Shown here: piece after piece, positions 18,138-27,832 of the stretch
How positions within the stretch are numbered: position 1 is the stretch's first letter
Layout: every line of letters starts with the position of its first letter
Assembly (NCBI RefSeq): GCF_900188095.1
Contig: NZ_FZOT01000001.1
Span: forward strand, 434,001 to 498,000
Reading direction: 5' to 3'
Origin: Noviherbaspirillum humi
GTDB taxonomy: Bacteria; Pseudomonadota; Gammaproteobacteria; Burkholderiales; Burkholderiaceae_D
Length of the DNA stretch: 64,000 nucleotides
The notes under the pieces: generated by a model
Database searches by the model: none
Told to the model about the DNA's origin: nothing
The model's input: the letters and a program-made list of their open reading frames with translations, nothing else
Made by a program: the position numbers and the translations under genes

Positions 18138-20096
18138 ATGGTTTCTAAGAAGTGGATTGCGAGCGCGCTGATCGCGCTGGCGCCGGTGGTTTTTGCCCCC
18201 ATGGCTCATGCGCAGAAGGCGGCGGTCAAGCGTGCCGCCGATTTCGCCAGCGATGACGAGGCCTTCCTCGCCCTGCGCGAAGCGGCCCGCCGCAATGACG
18301 CCGCGCGGGCGCTGGAGATCGCCACCCGCCTCAACAGCTACCCGGTGCCGTCCTATGTCGAGTACTTCCGCATCCAGCCCCGCATCAACGCCGCCTCCGA
18401 GCAGGAGATCCGCGATTTCCTGACCCGCTACGACGGCAGCGCCATCGCCGACCGCCTGCGCAACGACTGGCTGCTGGAGCTGGGCCGCACCCGCAACTGG
18501 GCGCTGTTCGACGAGCAGTATCCGCTGTTCGCGCTGAATGACGATCTGCAGGTCCGGTGCTATGCGCTGACCTCGCGCGCCCTGAAGGGCGAGAACGTGG
18601 CCGACGAGGCGCGTACTCAGCTGACCGCGCCGCAGAATTATGGCGAAGCCTGCGCCCTGCTGATCAACACCCTGGCGCAGTCCGGCCAGTTCGCCCAGGA
18701 CGATGTCTGGAACCAGATTCGCCTGATGGCCGAATCGGGTTATGCCGGCACCATCCGCCGCGTTATCGGCTCGGTCGAGGCCAACGAGACGCTCTTGATG
18801 CAGGCGCTGGACAAGCCGGTGGTGGTGGCCGCGCGCGGACCGGGCAATGGCCGCGGCGCCCATGAAGCCTTCATGATCGCGCTCGGCAAGGTGGCGAAGA
18901 ACGACATCGACCAGGCGGTGAAATTCCTGGTCCAGAGCAGCGAGCGCCTGACGCAGAGAGAGCTGCCGATCGCGTGGGCGCAGGTGGCGCTGCCGGCCTC
19001 GCTCAAGCTGGCGCCGGAAGCCGCCATCTTCTGGAACCGTACCGACGGCGCGCCGCTGTCCAACGATGCCCACCAGTGGAAGGCGCGCAGCGGCCTGCGC
19101 GCCGGCGACTGGAGGCTGGTGAAGAATGCCATCGACGCCATGCCGGCCGGCCTGAAGAACGATCCGACCTGGGTCTACTGGCTGGGCCGCGCCTACAAGG
19201 CGGAGGGCCGCAAGGAAGACGCGCAGGCGCAGTTCCGCAGCATTGCCAGCCAGACCAATTTCTACGGCCAGCTGGCGATGGAAGAGCTGGACCAGAAGAT
19301 CGCCATTCCGCCGCGCGCCCAGCCGGTGACGGCCGACGAAATCGCGCCGATGGCCAGGAACGAAGGCTTCCGCCGGGCGCTGAAGTTCTTCGATCTGAAC
19401 ATGCGCTTCGAGGGCTACCGCGAGTGGAACTGGGAGCTGCGCAAGATGAACGAGCGCCAGCACCTCGCCGCCGCCGAGTATGCGCGCCAGGCCAACGTGC
19501 TGGACCGCATGGTCAACACCTCCGACCGCACCCGCAACGAGGTCGACTTCACCCAGCGCTTCCCGTCTCCGCACCGCGAGGTGATGACCCAGTTCACCCA
19601 GCGCCTCGGCCTGGACATGGCCTGGGTCTACGGCCTGATCCGGCAGGAGTCGCGCTTCATCCAGAACGCCCGCTCCCATGTCGGCGCCTCCGGCCTGATG
19701 CAGATCATGCCGGCCACCGCCCAGTTCGTGGCGCGCAAGATCGGCCTCGGCGACTTCTCGGTGAGCCAGGTGAACGACATCCAGACCAACATCATGCTGG
19801 GCACGAACTACCTCAACATGGTGCTGAACGACCTCGACGGCTCGCAGGCGCTGGCGACCGCCGCCTATAACGCCGGCCCGGGCCGGCCGCGCAGCTGGCG
19901 CTCGACGCTGTCGCGGGCGGTGGAAGGCGCCATCTTCGCCGAGACCATACCGTTCAACGAAACCCGGGGCTATGTCAAGAACGTGCTGTCGAACGCGACT
20001 TACTATGCAGCCCTGTTCGAGAACAAGCCGCAGTCGCTGAAGGCGCGCCTCGGCATGGTGGCGCCGAAAGGCTTCACCGCCAGCGACTTGCCCTGA
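18138..20096 (+). CDS. slt: Soluble lytic murein transglycosylase
   Basis: 652 residues with a signal peptide (about 1-25, IALAPVVFAPMAHAQ). A long superhelical U-domain of TPR-like repeats (about 40-450) is followed by the C-terminal lysozyme-like domain. That domain contains the catalytic Glu in GLIRQESRF, SHVGASGLMQIMPATA, the NIMLGTNYLN segment and AAYNAGPGR. It cleaves peptidoglycan between MurNAc and GlcNAc, forming 1,6-anhydro ends. It is transcribed divergently from the 5-FCL gene. A 980-codon open frame on the opposite strand is a GC-rich shadow. Confidence 0.95.
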   Translation: MVSKKWIASALIALAPVVFAPMAHAQKAAVKRAADFASDDEAFLALREAARRNDAARALEIATRLNSYPVPSYVEYFRIQPRINAASEQEIRDFLTRYDGSAIADRLRNDWLLELGRTRNWALFDEQYPLFALNDDLQVRCYALTSRALKGENVADEARTQLTAPQNYGEACALLINTLAQSGQFAQDDVWNQIRLMAESGYAGTIRRVIGSVEANETLLMQALDKPVVVAARGPGNGRGAHEAFMIALGKVAKNDIDQAVKFLVQSSERLTQRELPIAWAQVALPASLKLAPEAAIFWNRTDGAPLSNDAHQWKARSGLRAGDWRLVKNAIDAMPAGLKNDPTWVYWLGRAYKAEGRKEDAQAQFRSIASQTNFYGQLAMEELDQKIAIPPRAQPVTADEIAPMARNEGFRRALKFFDLNMRFEGYREWNWELRKMNERQHLAAAEYARQANVLDRMVNTSDRTRNEVDFTQRFPSPHREVMTQFTQRLGLDMAWVYGLIRQESRFIQNARSHVGASGLMQIMPATAQFVARKIGLGDFSVSQVNDIQTNIMLGTNYLNMVLNDLDGSQALATAAYNAGPGRPRSWRSTLSRAVEGAIFAETIPFNETRGYVKNVLSNATYYAALFENKPQSLKARLGMVAPKGFTASDLP

Positions 20097-20132
20097 TTCT
20101 CTTCCCACGCAAGAACAAGAAAAGGAAAGCGC

Positions 20133-21065
20133 ATGGACACGGCAGACAATGCAAACCCCTCGGTGCTGGTGATCGGCGGCACCGGCTTCATTGGCAGCCA
20201 TGTCGTGGCCAAGCTGGTGGCGGCGGGCTGCAACGTCACCGTGCCCACCCGGCGCGCCCGCCATGGGCAGCATCTGAAGCTGCTGCCGACGGCGAATATC
20301 GTCGAGGCCAACGTGCACGACGACGCCACGCTCAACATGCTGGTGCTGCGCAAGGATGCGGTGGTGAACCTGGTCGGCATCCTGCATGACAAGCCGGTGT
20401 CCGGCGCGCCCTACGGCCGCGGCTTCGCCCGCGCCCATGTAGAGCTGCCGCAGCGCATCGTCGCCGCCTGCGCGGCGCACCGCGTGCGGCGCGCCATCCA
20501 CATCAGCGCGCTCGGCGCCGACCGCGGCGCGCCCTCCATGTATCTGCGCTCCAAGGCCGACGGCGAGGCCGCCATGTTCGCCAATCCGGCGGTCGGCAGC
20601 ACGGTGCTGCGGCCGTCGGTGGTGTTCGGCGAAGAAGACAACTTCCTCAACACCTTCGCCTGGCTGCAGGCCTTCCTGCCCGTGATGCTGCTCGGCGGCG
20701 CCGATGCCAGGTTCCAGCCCATCTATGTGCAGGACGTGGCCTGGGCGGTAGTGAACGCCCTCGGCAACGATCACACCATCGGCAAGATCTACGAACTTGC
20801 CGGGCCGAAGGTCTATACCCTGCGGCAACTGGTGCAACTGGCCGGCGTCTGGTCCGGCCACCGGCGTCCGGTGATCGGGCTTCCCGACTCGCTCGCTCGC
20901 CTGCAGGCCGGCGTGCTGGAGCACTTGCCGGGCGAGCCGCTAATGAGCCGCGACAACCTCGAGTCGATGAAGGTGGCCAACGTCGCCAGCGGTCCCATTT
21001 CTCCCGATCTGCTGATCACGCCGACGCCGCTGGAAGCGGTGGCGCCGGCCTACCTGGCCCGCTGA
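20133..21065 (+). CDS. Complex I NDUFA9-subunit-like NAD(P)-binding protein
   Basis: 310 residues of the atypical short-chain dehydrogenase/epimerase type. The nucleotide-binding VIGGTGFIGSHVV (about 10-22) is present. The usual YxxxK is replaced by a YLRSKADGEA context (Y137, K141 region), and LRPSVVFGEEDNFLN is diagnostic of the NDUFA9-like group. These proteins are widespread in proteobacteria. A role in quinone or lipid metabolism has been suggested but not settled. It lies 37 bp after slt on the same strand. Confidence 0.85.
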   Translation: MDTADNANPSVLVIGGTGFIGSHVVAKLVAAGCNVTVPTRRARHGQHLKLLPTANIVEANVHDDATLNMLVLRKDAVVNLVGILHDKPVSGAPYGRGFARAHVELPQRIVAACAAHRVRRAIHISALGADRGAPSMYLRSKADGEAAMFANPAVGSTVLRPSVVFGEEDNFLNTFAWLQAFLPVMLLGGADARFQPIYVQDVAWAVVNALGNDHTIGKIYELAGPKVYTLRQLVQLAGVWSGHRRPVIGLPDSLARLQAGVLEHLPGEPLMSRDNLESMKVANVASGPISPDLLITPTPLEAVAPAYLAR

Positions 21066-21177
21066 CCGACTTCCCCGCCGGTTTCAAAAACCGGCCGAAA
21101 GCCTTATCCTGCAGCATTGCGCGACCGGCCGGCGCCGCCACGGCGTCGGGCGAGGCGCTTCACCAGCGAAACTTTCC

Positions 21178-21891
21178 ATGCAGACCACCGAACTCGATCC
21201 CACCCTGTCGCAGGCGCTCGACGCCGCCGAAAAGGGCCGCATGAGACTCGTCATCGGCAACAAGAACTACTCGTCCTGGTCGATGCGGCCCTGGGTTCTG
21301 ATGAAAGCCTTCGACATTCCGTTCCAGGAAATACGCGTGGCCATCGGCCAGCCGGATTCCGGCACCAGGATTGCCCAGTATTCCGCCGCCGGCCGGGTGC
21401 CGGTGCTGCTCGACGGCGAGACCCGGGTCTGGGATTCGCTTGCGATCTGCGAGTACGTGGCGGAGCTGTTTCCGGAATTGGCGCTGTGGCCGCGCAACGT
21501 GGCCGACCGCGCCGTGGCGCGCTCCATCTGCGCCGAAATGCACTCCGGCTTCACCGGCCTGCGCTCGGCGATGTGGATGAACATCCGCGCCCGCTTTCCC
21601 GGCAAGGGCCGCACCGCCGAAGCCCAGGCCGACATCGGCCGCATCTGCGAGATATGGGAAGACTGCCTGGCCCGCTCCGGTCCGCACGACTTCCTGTTCG
21701 GCGACTTCTCCATTGCCGATGCCTACTATGCGCCGGTGGTGATGCGCTTCCGTACCTACGACGTGGCGCTGGCGCCGGCGCTGCAAGCCTATGCCGACCG
21801 GGTCGCCGCCCATCCGGCGGTGGCGCAATGGATGCAAGGCGCGCTGGCCGAGTCGGAACGGCTGGAGAAGTACGAAAGCTATCCCGGCTAG
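21178..21891 (+). CDS. Glutathione S-transferase family protein
   Basis: 237 residues from 21178, or 216 if the internal ATG at 21241 (MRLVIGNKNYSSWSMRPW) is the start; most relatives begin there. The thioredoxin-fold N-terminal domain has the SSWSMRPW motif near the glutathione site and the cis-Pro/ESLAI-type element RVPVLLDG...WDSLAICEY. The C-terminal all-helical domain carries DFLFGDFSIADAYYAP. It is a cytosolic GST of unknown substrate, adjacent to cca. Confidence 0.88.
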   Translation: MQTTELDPTLSQALDAAEKGRMRLVIGNKNYSSWSMRPWVLMKAFDIPFQEIRVAIGQPDSGTRIAQYSAAGRVPVLLDGETRVWDSLAICEYVAELFPELALWPRNVADRAVARSICAEMHSGFTGLRSAMWMNIRARFPGKGRTAEAQADIGRICEIWEDCLARSGPHDFLFGDFSIADAYYAPVVMRFRTYDVALAPALQAYADRVAAHPAVAQWMQGALAESERLEKYESYPG

Positions 21892-21922
21892 CACCACCAT
21901 CGAATCGGAATCGGACCCCTCC

Positions 21923-23104
21923 ATGCGAAGCTACATCGTCGGCGGCGCGGTGCGCGACGAACTCCTCGGCCTGCCGGTGCAGGACCACGACCATGTGGTG
22001 GTCGGCGCCACGCCGGAGGAGATGATGGCCGCCGGCTACACGCCGGTGGGCAAGGACTTTCCGGTGTTCCTGCATCCAAGCACGCATGAAGAGTATGCGC
22101 TGGCCCGCACCGAGCGCAAGACCGCGCCCGGCTACAAGGGCTTCGTGTTCCATGCGGATGAAAACGTCACGCTGGAGCAGGACCTGGTGCGGCGCGACCT
22201 CACCATCAATGCCATGGCCAAGGCCGAGGATGGCAGCATCATCGATCCCTTCAACGGCCGGCGCGATCTGCAGCAGCGCATCTTCCGCCATGTGTCCGAC
22301 GCCTTCGCCGAAGACCCGGTGCGCATCCTGCGGCTGGCCCGTTTCGCCGCCCGCTTCACCGATTTCCGCGTCGCGCCGGAGACCCATGCGCTGATGCGGC
22401 GCATGGCGGAAGAGGGGGAAGTCGATGCGCTGGTGCCGGAGCGGGTATGGCAGGAGATTTCGCGCGGCCTGATGGAAGCGCGGCCGTCGCGCATGATCGA
22501 GGTGCTGCGCGACTGCGGCGCGCTGGCGCGCATCCTGCCCGAGTTGGCTGCCTTGTGGCGCATGCCGGCATCGGCGCCGCAGGCTGCCGCCGGCGCACGG
22601 CTGCTGTGCATGCTCGACGACGCGGCGCAAGCCGGCCTCGATCTGCCGCAGCGCTTCGCCGTGCTGACGTATGATCTTTCCGCAGGAGCCGTGTCGCCGC
22701 AGGAGGATGCCGCTGCTGCGCTGGTCGATGCGGTATGCAAGCGCATCAAGGTGCCGACCGATTGCCGCGACCTGGCGCGCATCACCGCCCGCGAGCATCG
22801 CCATGTCGCGCGCGCCGGGACATTGAGCGCCGAGGACAAGGTAGCGCTGTTCGAGCGCTGCGACGCCTTTCGCAAGCCGCAGCGCTTCATCGACATGCTG
22901 CAGGCAGCGGCATGCATTCACGGCGGCGCGCAGGCCGCGTTCCCGCAGCGGGATGATCTGACGTCGGCACTGGAGGCGGCGCGCGGCGTGGATGCCGGCG
23001 CGGTGGCGCGCCAGCTTGCCGAGCGGGTGAAAGAGATTCCGGGCGCGGTGCATCGCGCCCGGGTGGCGGCGGTAGAAGCCGTTGCCGCGCAGCGGCAACG
23101 GTAG
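21923..23104 (+). CDS. cca: CCA-adding enzyme (multifunctional Cca type, HD domain degenerate)
   Basis: 393 residues from the ATG at 21923. An open extension to 21791 overlaps the GST gene and is rejected. Class II nucleotidyltransferase head: YIVGGAVRDELLG, the metal-binding DHD (DHDHVVVGATPEEM), RRDLTINAMA and EDPVRILRLARFAARF are intact. The segment where E. coli Cca has its HD phosphohydrolase (ALCHDLGKG-type) reads VLTYDLSAGAV, with the metal His gone and no HTMMV-type His upstream. It should still add or repair tRNA 3'-CCA. The 2',3'-cyclic phosphodiesterase and phosphatase activities are predicted lost. Confidence 0.93.
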   Translation: MRSYIVGGAVRDELLGLPVQDHDHVVVGATPEEMMAAGYTPVGKDFPVFLHPSTHEEYALARTERKTAPGYKGFVFHADENVTLEQDLVRRDLTINAMAKAEDGSIIDPFNGRRDLQQRIFRHVSDAFAEDPVRILRLARFAARFTDFRVAPETHALMRRMAEEGEVDALVPERVWQEISRGLMEARPSRMIEVLRDCGALARILPELAALWRMPASAPQAAAGARLLCMLDDAAQAGLDLPQRFAVLTYDLSAGAVSPQEDAAAALVDAVCKRIKVPTDCRDLARITAREHRHVARAGTLSAEDKVALFERCDAFRKPQRFIDMLQAAACIHGGAQAAFPQRDDLTSALEAARGVDAGAVARQLAERVKEIPGAVHRARVAAVEAVAAQRQR

Positions 23105-23118
23105 CCGACGGTTCCCGA

Positions 23119-24255
23119 TCAGCGGATGAAGCGGCCGTCCTTGCCGATCATCGTCAGCTCCACGAATTCGCTGCCGGTGTGATCGGCGGCGCCGTAGGTG
23201 ACCAGCAAGCCGCCGAGGTCGGTGCGCTGCAGGGATTCGAGCGCATTGACGAAGCCTTCCCGGGTGAGATTGCGTCCGGCGCGGCGCAGGCCTTCCACCA
23301 GCACCTTGGCGTTCACGTAACCTTCCATCGCGGCGTAGGAAATCGTCACGCCTTCGGCGGTCGCCGCCTTCTTGAATTCCTGGCCGAGCGGCGTGGAAAT
23401 CAGATGCGGCGCCGGCGTGATCTGCGACACGATGACGCCCGCGCCGGCGGCACCGAGATCCTTGACGAAAGCCTGCGAGGAATTGTTGGACAGGGTCATG
23501 ATCTGCATCCGCCCGCCCTGGGCGCGGATCGCCTTGATGGCGCCGACGGTATTGGCGGCCGAGCTGACGATGATGACCGCCTGCGGATTGGCCTTGATGA
23601 GGCGCGCCGCCGCGGCATCGTAGTCGGGCTTGACGCGGTCGAACGGCGTGACGAGGGTCGGTTCCAGCTTGCGCGCCGCCATGGCCTTGACGAAGCCTTC
23701 GCGGCCATCCTCGCCATAGGCATCATTGACGTGCAGCAGGGCGATGCTGTTCAGGCCGATGGTGGAGAAATGCTCCACCGCCTTGCCGACCTCGTCTTGA
23801 TATTTGGCGCGGATGTTGAACACCCAGCGGTTCACCGGCTGATGGAACACCACGGCGCCGGTGCTGGGCGCAATCAGCGGCACCTTGTTTTCCGCCAGCA
23901 GGGGCAGGATGCCCTGGGTATGCGGCGTGCCGCGCGTCTGGAACAGCGCGAAGACGCGCTCCTTCCTGATCAGCGTTTCGGCGTTGGCCAGGGTCAGCGC
24001 CGGATCGAACTTGTCGTCGAGCGTGCGCAGCTCGATCTTGCGGCCAAAGACGCCGCCGTTCTTGTTGACCTGATTGAAATACGCCAGCGCGCCTTCGTTC
24101 ATTTCACGCACCGGCCCCGCCACCGTGCCGGTGACGCCGACGGTCTGGCCGATCAGGATGCTGCTTTCGGTGACTCCGTCCTCGGCCGCTGCCGCCGTGG
24201 CGACGCAAGCCAGCATTGCAAAAGCGCCCATGCAGGCGCGCCAAGTCGAGACCAT
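23119..24255 (-). CDS. Branched-chain amino acid type ABC transporter substrate-binding protein
   Basis: 378 residues from the ATG at 24255, preceded by a good SD (ggagga). A longer frame to 24291 is less likely. A signal peptide (FAMLACVATAAAAEDG) is followed by the LivJ/Leu-binding fold: SILIGQTVGVTG, FNQVNKNGGVFGRKIEL, LIAPSTGAVVFHQP, and C-terminal VNALESLQR. It is a periplasmic ligand-binding lobe pair. No permease or ATPase gene is nearby, so it is an orphan binding protein serving a transporter encoded elsewhere. The ligand is unknown. Confidence 0.9.
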   Translation of the reverse strand: MVSTWRACMGAFAMLACVATAAAAEDGVTESSILIGQTVGVTGTVAGPVREMNEGALAYFNQVNKNGGVFGRKIELRTLDDKFDPALTLANAETLIRKERVFALFQTRGTPHTQGILPLLAENKVPLIAPSTGAVVFHQPVNRWVFNIRAKYQDEVGKAVEHFSTIGLNSIALLHVNDAYGEDGREGFVKAMAARKLEPTLVTPFDRVKPDYDAAAARLIKANPQAVIIVSSAANTVGAIKAIRAQGGRMQIMTLSNNSSQAFVKDLGAAGAGVIVSQITPAPHLISTPLGQEFKKAATAEGVTISYAAMEGYVNAKVLVEGLRRAGRNLTREGFVNALESLQRTDLGGLLVTYGAADHTGSEFVELTMIGKDGRFIR

Positions 24256-24447
24256 GCTCTTCCTCCGATGTCTTTTTTGTGGGTGTCGCATAACAAAAAG
24301 CGGGTGTTTCTTGAACGTCTGTTATTGAGATAGGGAAAAAGGAAGGCATCTACCCCTTGAAGCATCAAACCGCAGTCGGCAATCCCGTACAATCCGGATG
24401 CGCCTTTGTGCGTCGCACCATGAGGTGGTTGCAAGGTTTTTAATGAA

Positions 24448-25155
24448 ATGATGGAACGCAAGGCAATGTCTTCAACTAATTCGATTTCCAACCAGACAGA
24501 ACCGAAGAATGGCACGGAAAAGCCTGTCGTGCGCGTCAAAGTGCTGTCGGAACGCGATCGACGCCGGCTTTTGAACCACTTTCTTGCATTGAATGACAAC
24601 GATAGACTGTTGCGTTTTGGCAGCGTCCTGACGGATGAGCTGGTCACGCGCTATGCGCAGCGTCTCGATTTCGAGCGCGACACCATCTTCGGCGTCTACG
24701 ACGACAACCTGCGCCTGCTCGGCGTCGGCCATCTCGCCTTCATCGCCAGAGATGCGCATCCCAATCGCGGCAGCAATACGCTGAAGGAGCGGGTCGCGGA
24801 ATTCGGCGTTTCGGTGGATGCCAAGGCGCGCGGCATGGGCATCGGCTCGCACCTGTTCCGGCGCGCCGCCATCCATTGCCGCAACGAGGACGTGGATACG
24901 CTCTACATGCATTGCCTGTCCACCAACAAGGTCATGATGCACATCGCCAAGAAGGCCGGCATGTCGATCCAGCGCGATTACGGCGAGGCCGATGCCTATC
25001 TGCGCCTGGAGCCGGCCAGTCCCGGCACCGTGCTGCGCGAGGCGATGGACGAACAGGTGGCCACCCTGGATTACGGCCTGAAGGCCAACGCCAAGGCGGC
25101 GCTGAAGTGGTGGACCCGCCTGTCCGGCGGCAAGATCGACAAGCCGCGTTCCTGA
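24448..25155 (+). CDS. GNAT family N-acetyltransferase
   Basis: 235 residues; initiation could also be at 24466 (MSSTNSIS). The N-acetyltransferase fold spans about 25-185, with the acetyl-CoA-binding pyrophosphate loop in VSVDAKARGMGIGSHLFRRAA (R/Q-x-x-G-x-G/A type: ARGMGIG). C-terminal KAALKWWTRLSGGK is a helical tail. The substrate is unknown. It is divergent from the binding-protein gene and convergent with the Lrp-type regulator. Confidence 0.85.
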   Translation: MMERKAMSSTNSISNQTEPKNGTEKPVVRVKVLSERDRRRLLNHFLALNDNDRLLRFGSVLTDELVTRYAQRLDFERDTIFGVYDDNLRLLGVGHLAFIARDAHPNRGSNTLKERVAEFGVSVDAKARGMGIGSHLFRRAAIHCRNEDVDTLYMHCLSTNKVMMHIAKKAGMSIQRDYGEADAYLRLEPASPGTVLREAMDEQVATLDYGLKANAKAALKWWTRLSGGKIDKPRS

Positions 25156-25161
25156 CCCTTC

Positions 25162-25653
25162 CTACACCAGCGGCAGCGCGGTGGTGTCCTTGATCTTCTG
25201 CAGCGCGAAGCTGGATTTCACGTCCAGCACCGCCGGATGCCGCAGCAGGGTTTCCATCACGAAGCGGGAGAAATGCTCCATGTCTTCCACGTGCACCCGC
25301 AGCAGATAATCCATTTCCCCCGTCATTGCATAACAGGCCACCACTTCCGGCCAGTGCGCCACCGCATGCGAAAAATCGGCACGCGGCGACACGCCGCCCT
25401 GGGACGAGGTGTCGCTGTGCTTTTCCAGCCGCACGTTGACATAGGCCAGCAGGCCGAGGCCGATCTTCTCCGCATCCAGCAGCGCCACGTACTGGCGGAT
25501 GATGCCCGCTTCCTCCAGCCGCTTGATGCGGCGCAGGCAGGGCGAGGGTGACAGGTTGATGCGCTCCGCCACTTCCTGGTTGGTGAGGCGGCCATCGGCC
25601 TGGAGGATGGCGAGAATCTTGCGATCGGTCTTGTCGAGCTCGAGTTTTGGCAT
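25162..25653 (-). CDS. Lrp/AsnC family transcriptional regulator
   Basis: 163 residues. The winged helix-turn-helix at about 5-60 begins LDKTDRKILAILQADGRLTNQEVAERINLSPS-like. The RAM ligand-binding domain follows, with VVACYAMTGEMDYLLRV as its hallmark. It is divergent from hppD across a 134-bp gap and is therefore a strong candidate regulator of the tyrosine/phenylalanine degradation genes, possibly responding to an aromatic amino acid. That target is inferred from position. Confidence 0.93.
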   Translation of the reverse strand: MPKLELDKTDRKILAILQADGRLTNQEVAERINLSPSPCLRRIKRLEEAGIIRQYVALLDAEKIGLGLLAYVNVRLEKHSDTSSQGGVSPRADFSHAVAHWPEVVACYAMTGEMDYLLRVHVEDMEHFSRFVMETLLRHPAVLDVKSSFALQKIKDTTALPLV

Positions 25654-25787
25654 AAGATTGCTTTATCCTGTTTTCTGCAGCAATTAACATGCGCCGATAC
25701 GGGGAAGTGAAGCACATATTGCAATCAAATGCCAGGCCGGCTTGACTATACTTCAAGCAGATTCTGAAATTGCGAGAGGAGACGGTC

Positions 25788-26903
25788 ATGGATTTTCAGC
25801 CCTGGGACAACCCGATGGGTACCGATGGATTCGAGTTCATCGAATACGCGGCGCCCGACCCGAAGGCGCTCGGCGCGCTCTTCGAGCAGATGGGCTTCAT
25901 GCCGGTCGCCCGCCACCGCCACAAGGACGTGACGCTCTATCGCCAGGGCGAAATCAATTTCATCATCAACGCCGAGCAGGATTCCTTCGCCCAGCGCTTC
26001 GCCCGCAAGCACGGCCCCTCCATCTGCGCCATCGCCTTTCGCGTGCAGGATGCCGCCTTCGCCTACCGGCGCGCGCTGGAACTCGGCGCCTGGGGCTTCG
26101 ACAACCGCACCGGCCCGATGGAACTCAACATCCCGGCGATCAAGGGCATCGGCGATTCGCTCATCTATTTCGTCGACCGCTGGCGCGGCAAGGAAGGCGC
26201 CGCCGGCGGCATCGGCGACATCAGCATCTACGACGTCGACTTCGTGGCATTGCCCGGCGCAGAGCTGAATCCGAAGGGCCATGGCCTGACCTACATCGAC
26301 CACCTGACGCACAACGTGCACCGCGGCCGCATGAAGGAGTGGGCCGAATTCTACGAGCAGCTGTTCAACTTCCGCGAGATCCGCTACTTCGACATCGAGG
26401 GCAAGCTCACCGGCCTGAAGTCCAAGGCCATGACCTCCCCCTGCGGCAAGATCCGCATCCCGATCAACGAATCCTCCGACGACAAGTCGCAGATCGCCGA
26501 ATACCTCGACCAGTACCATGGCGAGGGCATCCAGCACATCGCGCTCGGCACCGACGACATCTACAACGTGGTGGAGAGCATGAACCGGCGGGGCGTGGCC
26601 TTCCAGGACACCATCGACACCTATTACGACCTGGTCGACCGCCGCCTGCCCGGCCATGGGGAGCGGCTGGACGAACTGCGCCGCCTGCGCATCCTGATCG
26701 ACGGCAACAGCAATGCCTCGCAGCGCGAACTGCTGCTGCAGATCTTCACGCAGACGGTGATCGGACCGATCTTTTTCGAGATCATCCAGCGCAAGGGCGA
26801 CCAGGGTTTCGGCGAGGGCAATTTCCGCGCGCTGTTCGAATCCATCGAACTGGACCAGATCCGGCGCGGCGTGCTGAAAGAAACCGACGCCGCCCAACAC
26901 TGA
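25788..26903 (+). CDS. hppD: 4-hydroxyphenylpyruvate dioxygenase
   Basis: 371 residues from the ATG at 25788, chosen because a gagagga SD lies just upstream. It has two vicinal-oxygen-chelate domains. The iron ligands are visible as His in YIDHLTHNV, His in IQHIALG and Glu in FFEIIQRKG near the C-terminus. It converts 4-hydroxyphenylpyruvate and O2 to homogentisate in tyrosine catabolism. It is followed after 25 bp by phhA. hmgA and later steps are not in the window. Confidence 0.96.
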   Translation: MDFQPWDNPMGTDGFEFIEYAAPDPKALGALFEQMGFMPVARHRHKDVTLYRQGEINFIINAEQDSFAQRFARKHGPSICAIAFRVQDAAFAYRRALELGAWGFDNRTGPMELNIPAIKGIGDSLIYFVDRWRGKEGAAGGIGDISIYDVDFVALPGAELNPKGHGLTYIDHLTHNVHRGRMKEWAEFYEQLFNFREIRYFDIEGKLTGLKSKAMTSPCGKIRIPINESSDDKSQIAEYLDQYHGEGIQHIALGTDDIYNVVESMNRRGVAFQDTIDTYYDLVDRRLPGHGERLDELRRLRILIDGNSNASQRELLLQIFTQTVIGPIFFEIIQRKGDQGFGEGNFRALFESIELDQIRRGVLKETDAAQH

Positions 26904-26928
26904 TGGCGATGTCCCCAGGGAGCACGAC

Positions 26929-27819
26929 ATGAACACCGTGGTCGACAAGGCAGCGTTTCTCCAGACGCTGGCGGAGAAATCGGACAGCGGCAGCCTGCGC
27001 GGCGATTACAGCCAGGCCGATGAACGTTACGTGGTGCGCCAGCACTGGCAAGCCTACACGCCGCAACAGCATGCGCTGTGGCGCCGGCTGTACCAGCGCC
27101 AGGCGCGGCTGCTGCCGGGGCGGGCGTGCGACCTGTTCATCGAGAGCCTGGCGCGCCTGAACGCCGGCGACGGCATTCCGCGCTTCGAGCAAGCCACCGA
27201 CGCCCTGCGCAAGGCCACCGGCTGGGAACTGGTGGCGGTGCCGGGCCTCGTGCCGGAGCTGACCTTCTTCGAGCATCTCGCCAATCGCCGCTTCCCGGTT
27301 ACCGTCTGGCTGCGGGAGCCGCATGAGTTCGATTACATCGTCGAGCCCGACGTCTTCCATGATTTCTTCGGCCATGTGCCGCTGCTGTTCGACCCGGTGT
27401 TCGCCGAGCACCTGCAGGAGTACGGCAAGGGCGGGCTGAAGGCGCTGCGCCTGGACGCGCTTTCCTGCCTCGCCCGACTGTACTGGTACACCATCGAGTT
27501 CGGCCTGATGCAGACGGAGCAGGGTTTGCGCGTGTATGGCGCCGGCATCCTGTCCTCGGGCGGCGAGATCGAACACTGCCTCACCAGTCCAGCGCCGCGC
27601 CGCATTGCGCTGGATGTGGAGCGGGTGATGCGCACCCAATACAAGATCGACTCCTACCAGGAAACCTATTTCGTCATCCGCGATTTTCGCCAGCTGTTCG
27701 ACGACACCGCGCCGGATTTCACGCCGATGTACGAGCGCATCCGGCGCCAGCCGGCGCTGCCGGCCAATGCGCTGCTGCCGGGCGAAGCCGATCTGCCGCC
27801 CAATCCGCCGGCGGACTGA
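26929..27819 (+). CDS. phhA: Phenylalanine 4-monooxygenase
   Basis: 296 residues, monomeric bacterial type. The iron ligands HDFFGH (about 140-145) and the Glu of WYTIEFGL (about 186) are present, plus the pterin/substrate region VPGLVPELTFFEHLANRRFPVTVWLR. It hydroxylates phenylalanine to tyrosine using tetrahydropterin. It is in an apparent operon with hppD under the divergent Lrp-type regulator. A pterin carbinolamine dehydratase (phhB) is not adjacent. Confidence 0.96.
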   Translation: MNTVVDKAAFLQTLAEKSDSGSLRGDYSQADERYVVRQHWQAYTPQQHALWRRLYQRQARLLPGRACDLFIESLARLNAGDGIPRFEQATDALRKATGWELVAVPGLVPELTFFEHLANRRFPVTVWLREPHEFDYIVEPDVFHDFFGHVPLLFDPVFAEHLQEYGKGGLKALRLDALSCLARLYWYTIEFGLMQTEQGLRVYGAGILSSGGEIEHCLTSPAPRRIALDVERVMRTQYKIDSYQETYFVIRDFRQLFDDTAPDFTPMYERIRRQPALPANALLPGEADLPPNPPAD

Positions 27820-27832
27820 AGCGCATTCATCG

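Noticed and set aside
17982-20924. 980-codon minus-strand ORF opposite slt and the NDUFA9-like gene
   Set aside because: Its composition is typical of an antisense frame, and the plus-strand genes have clear motifs.
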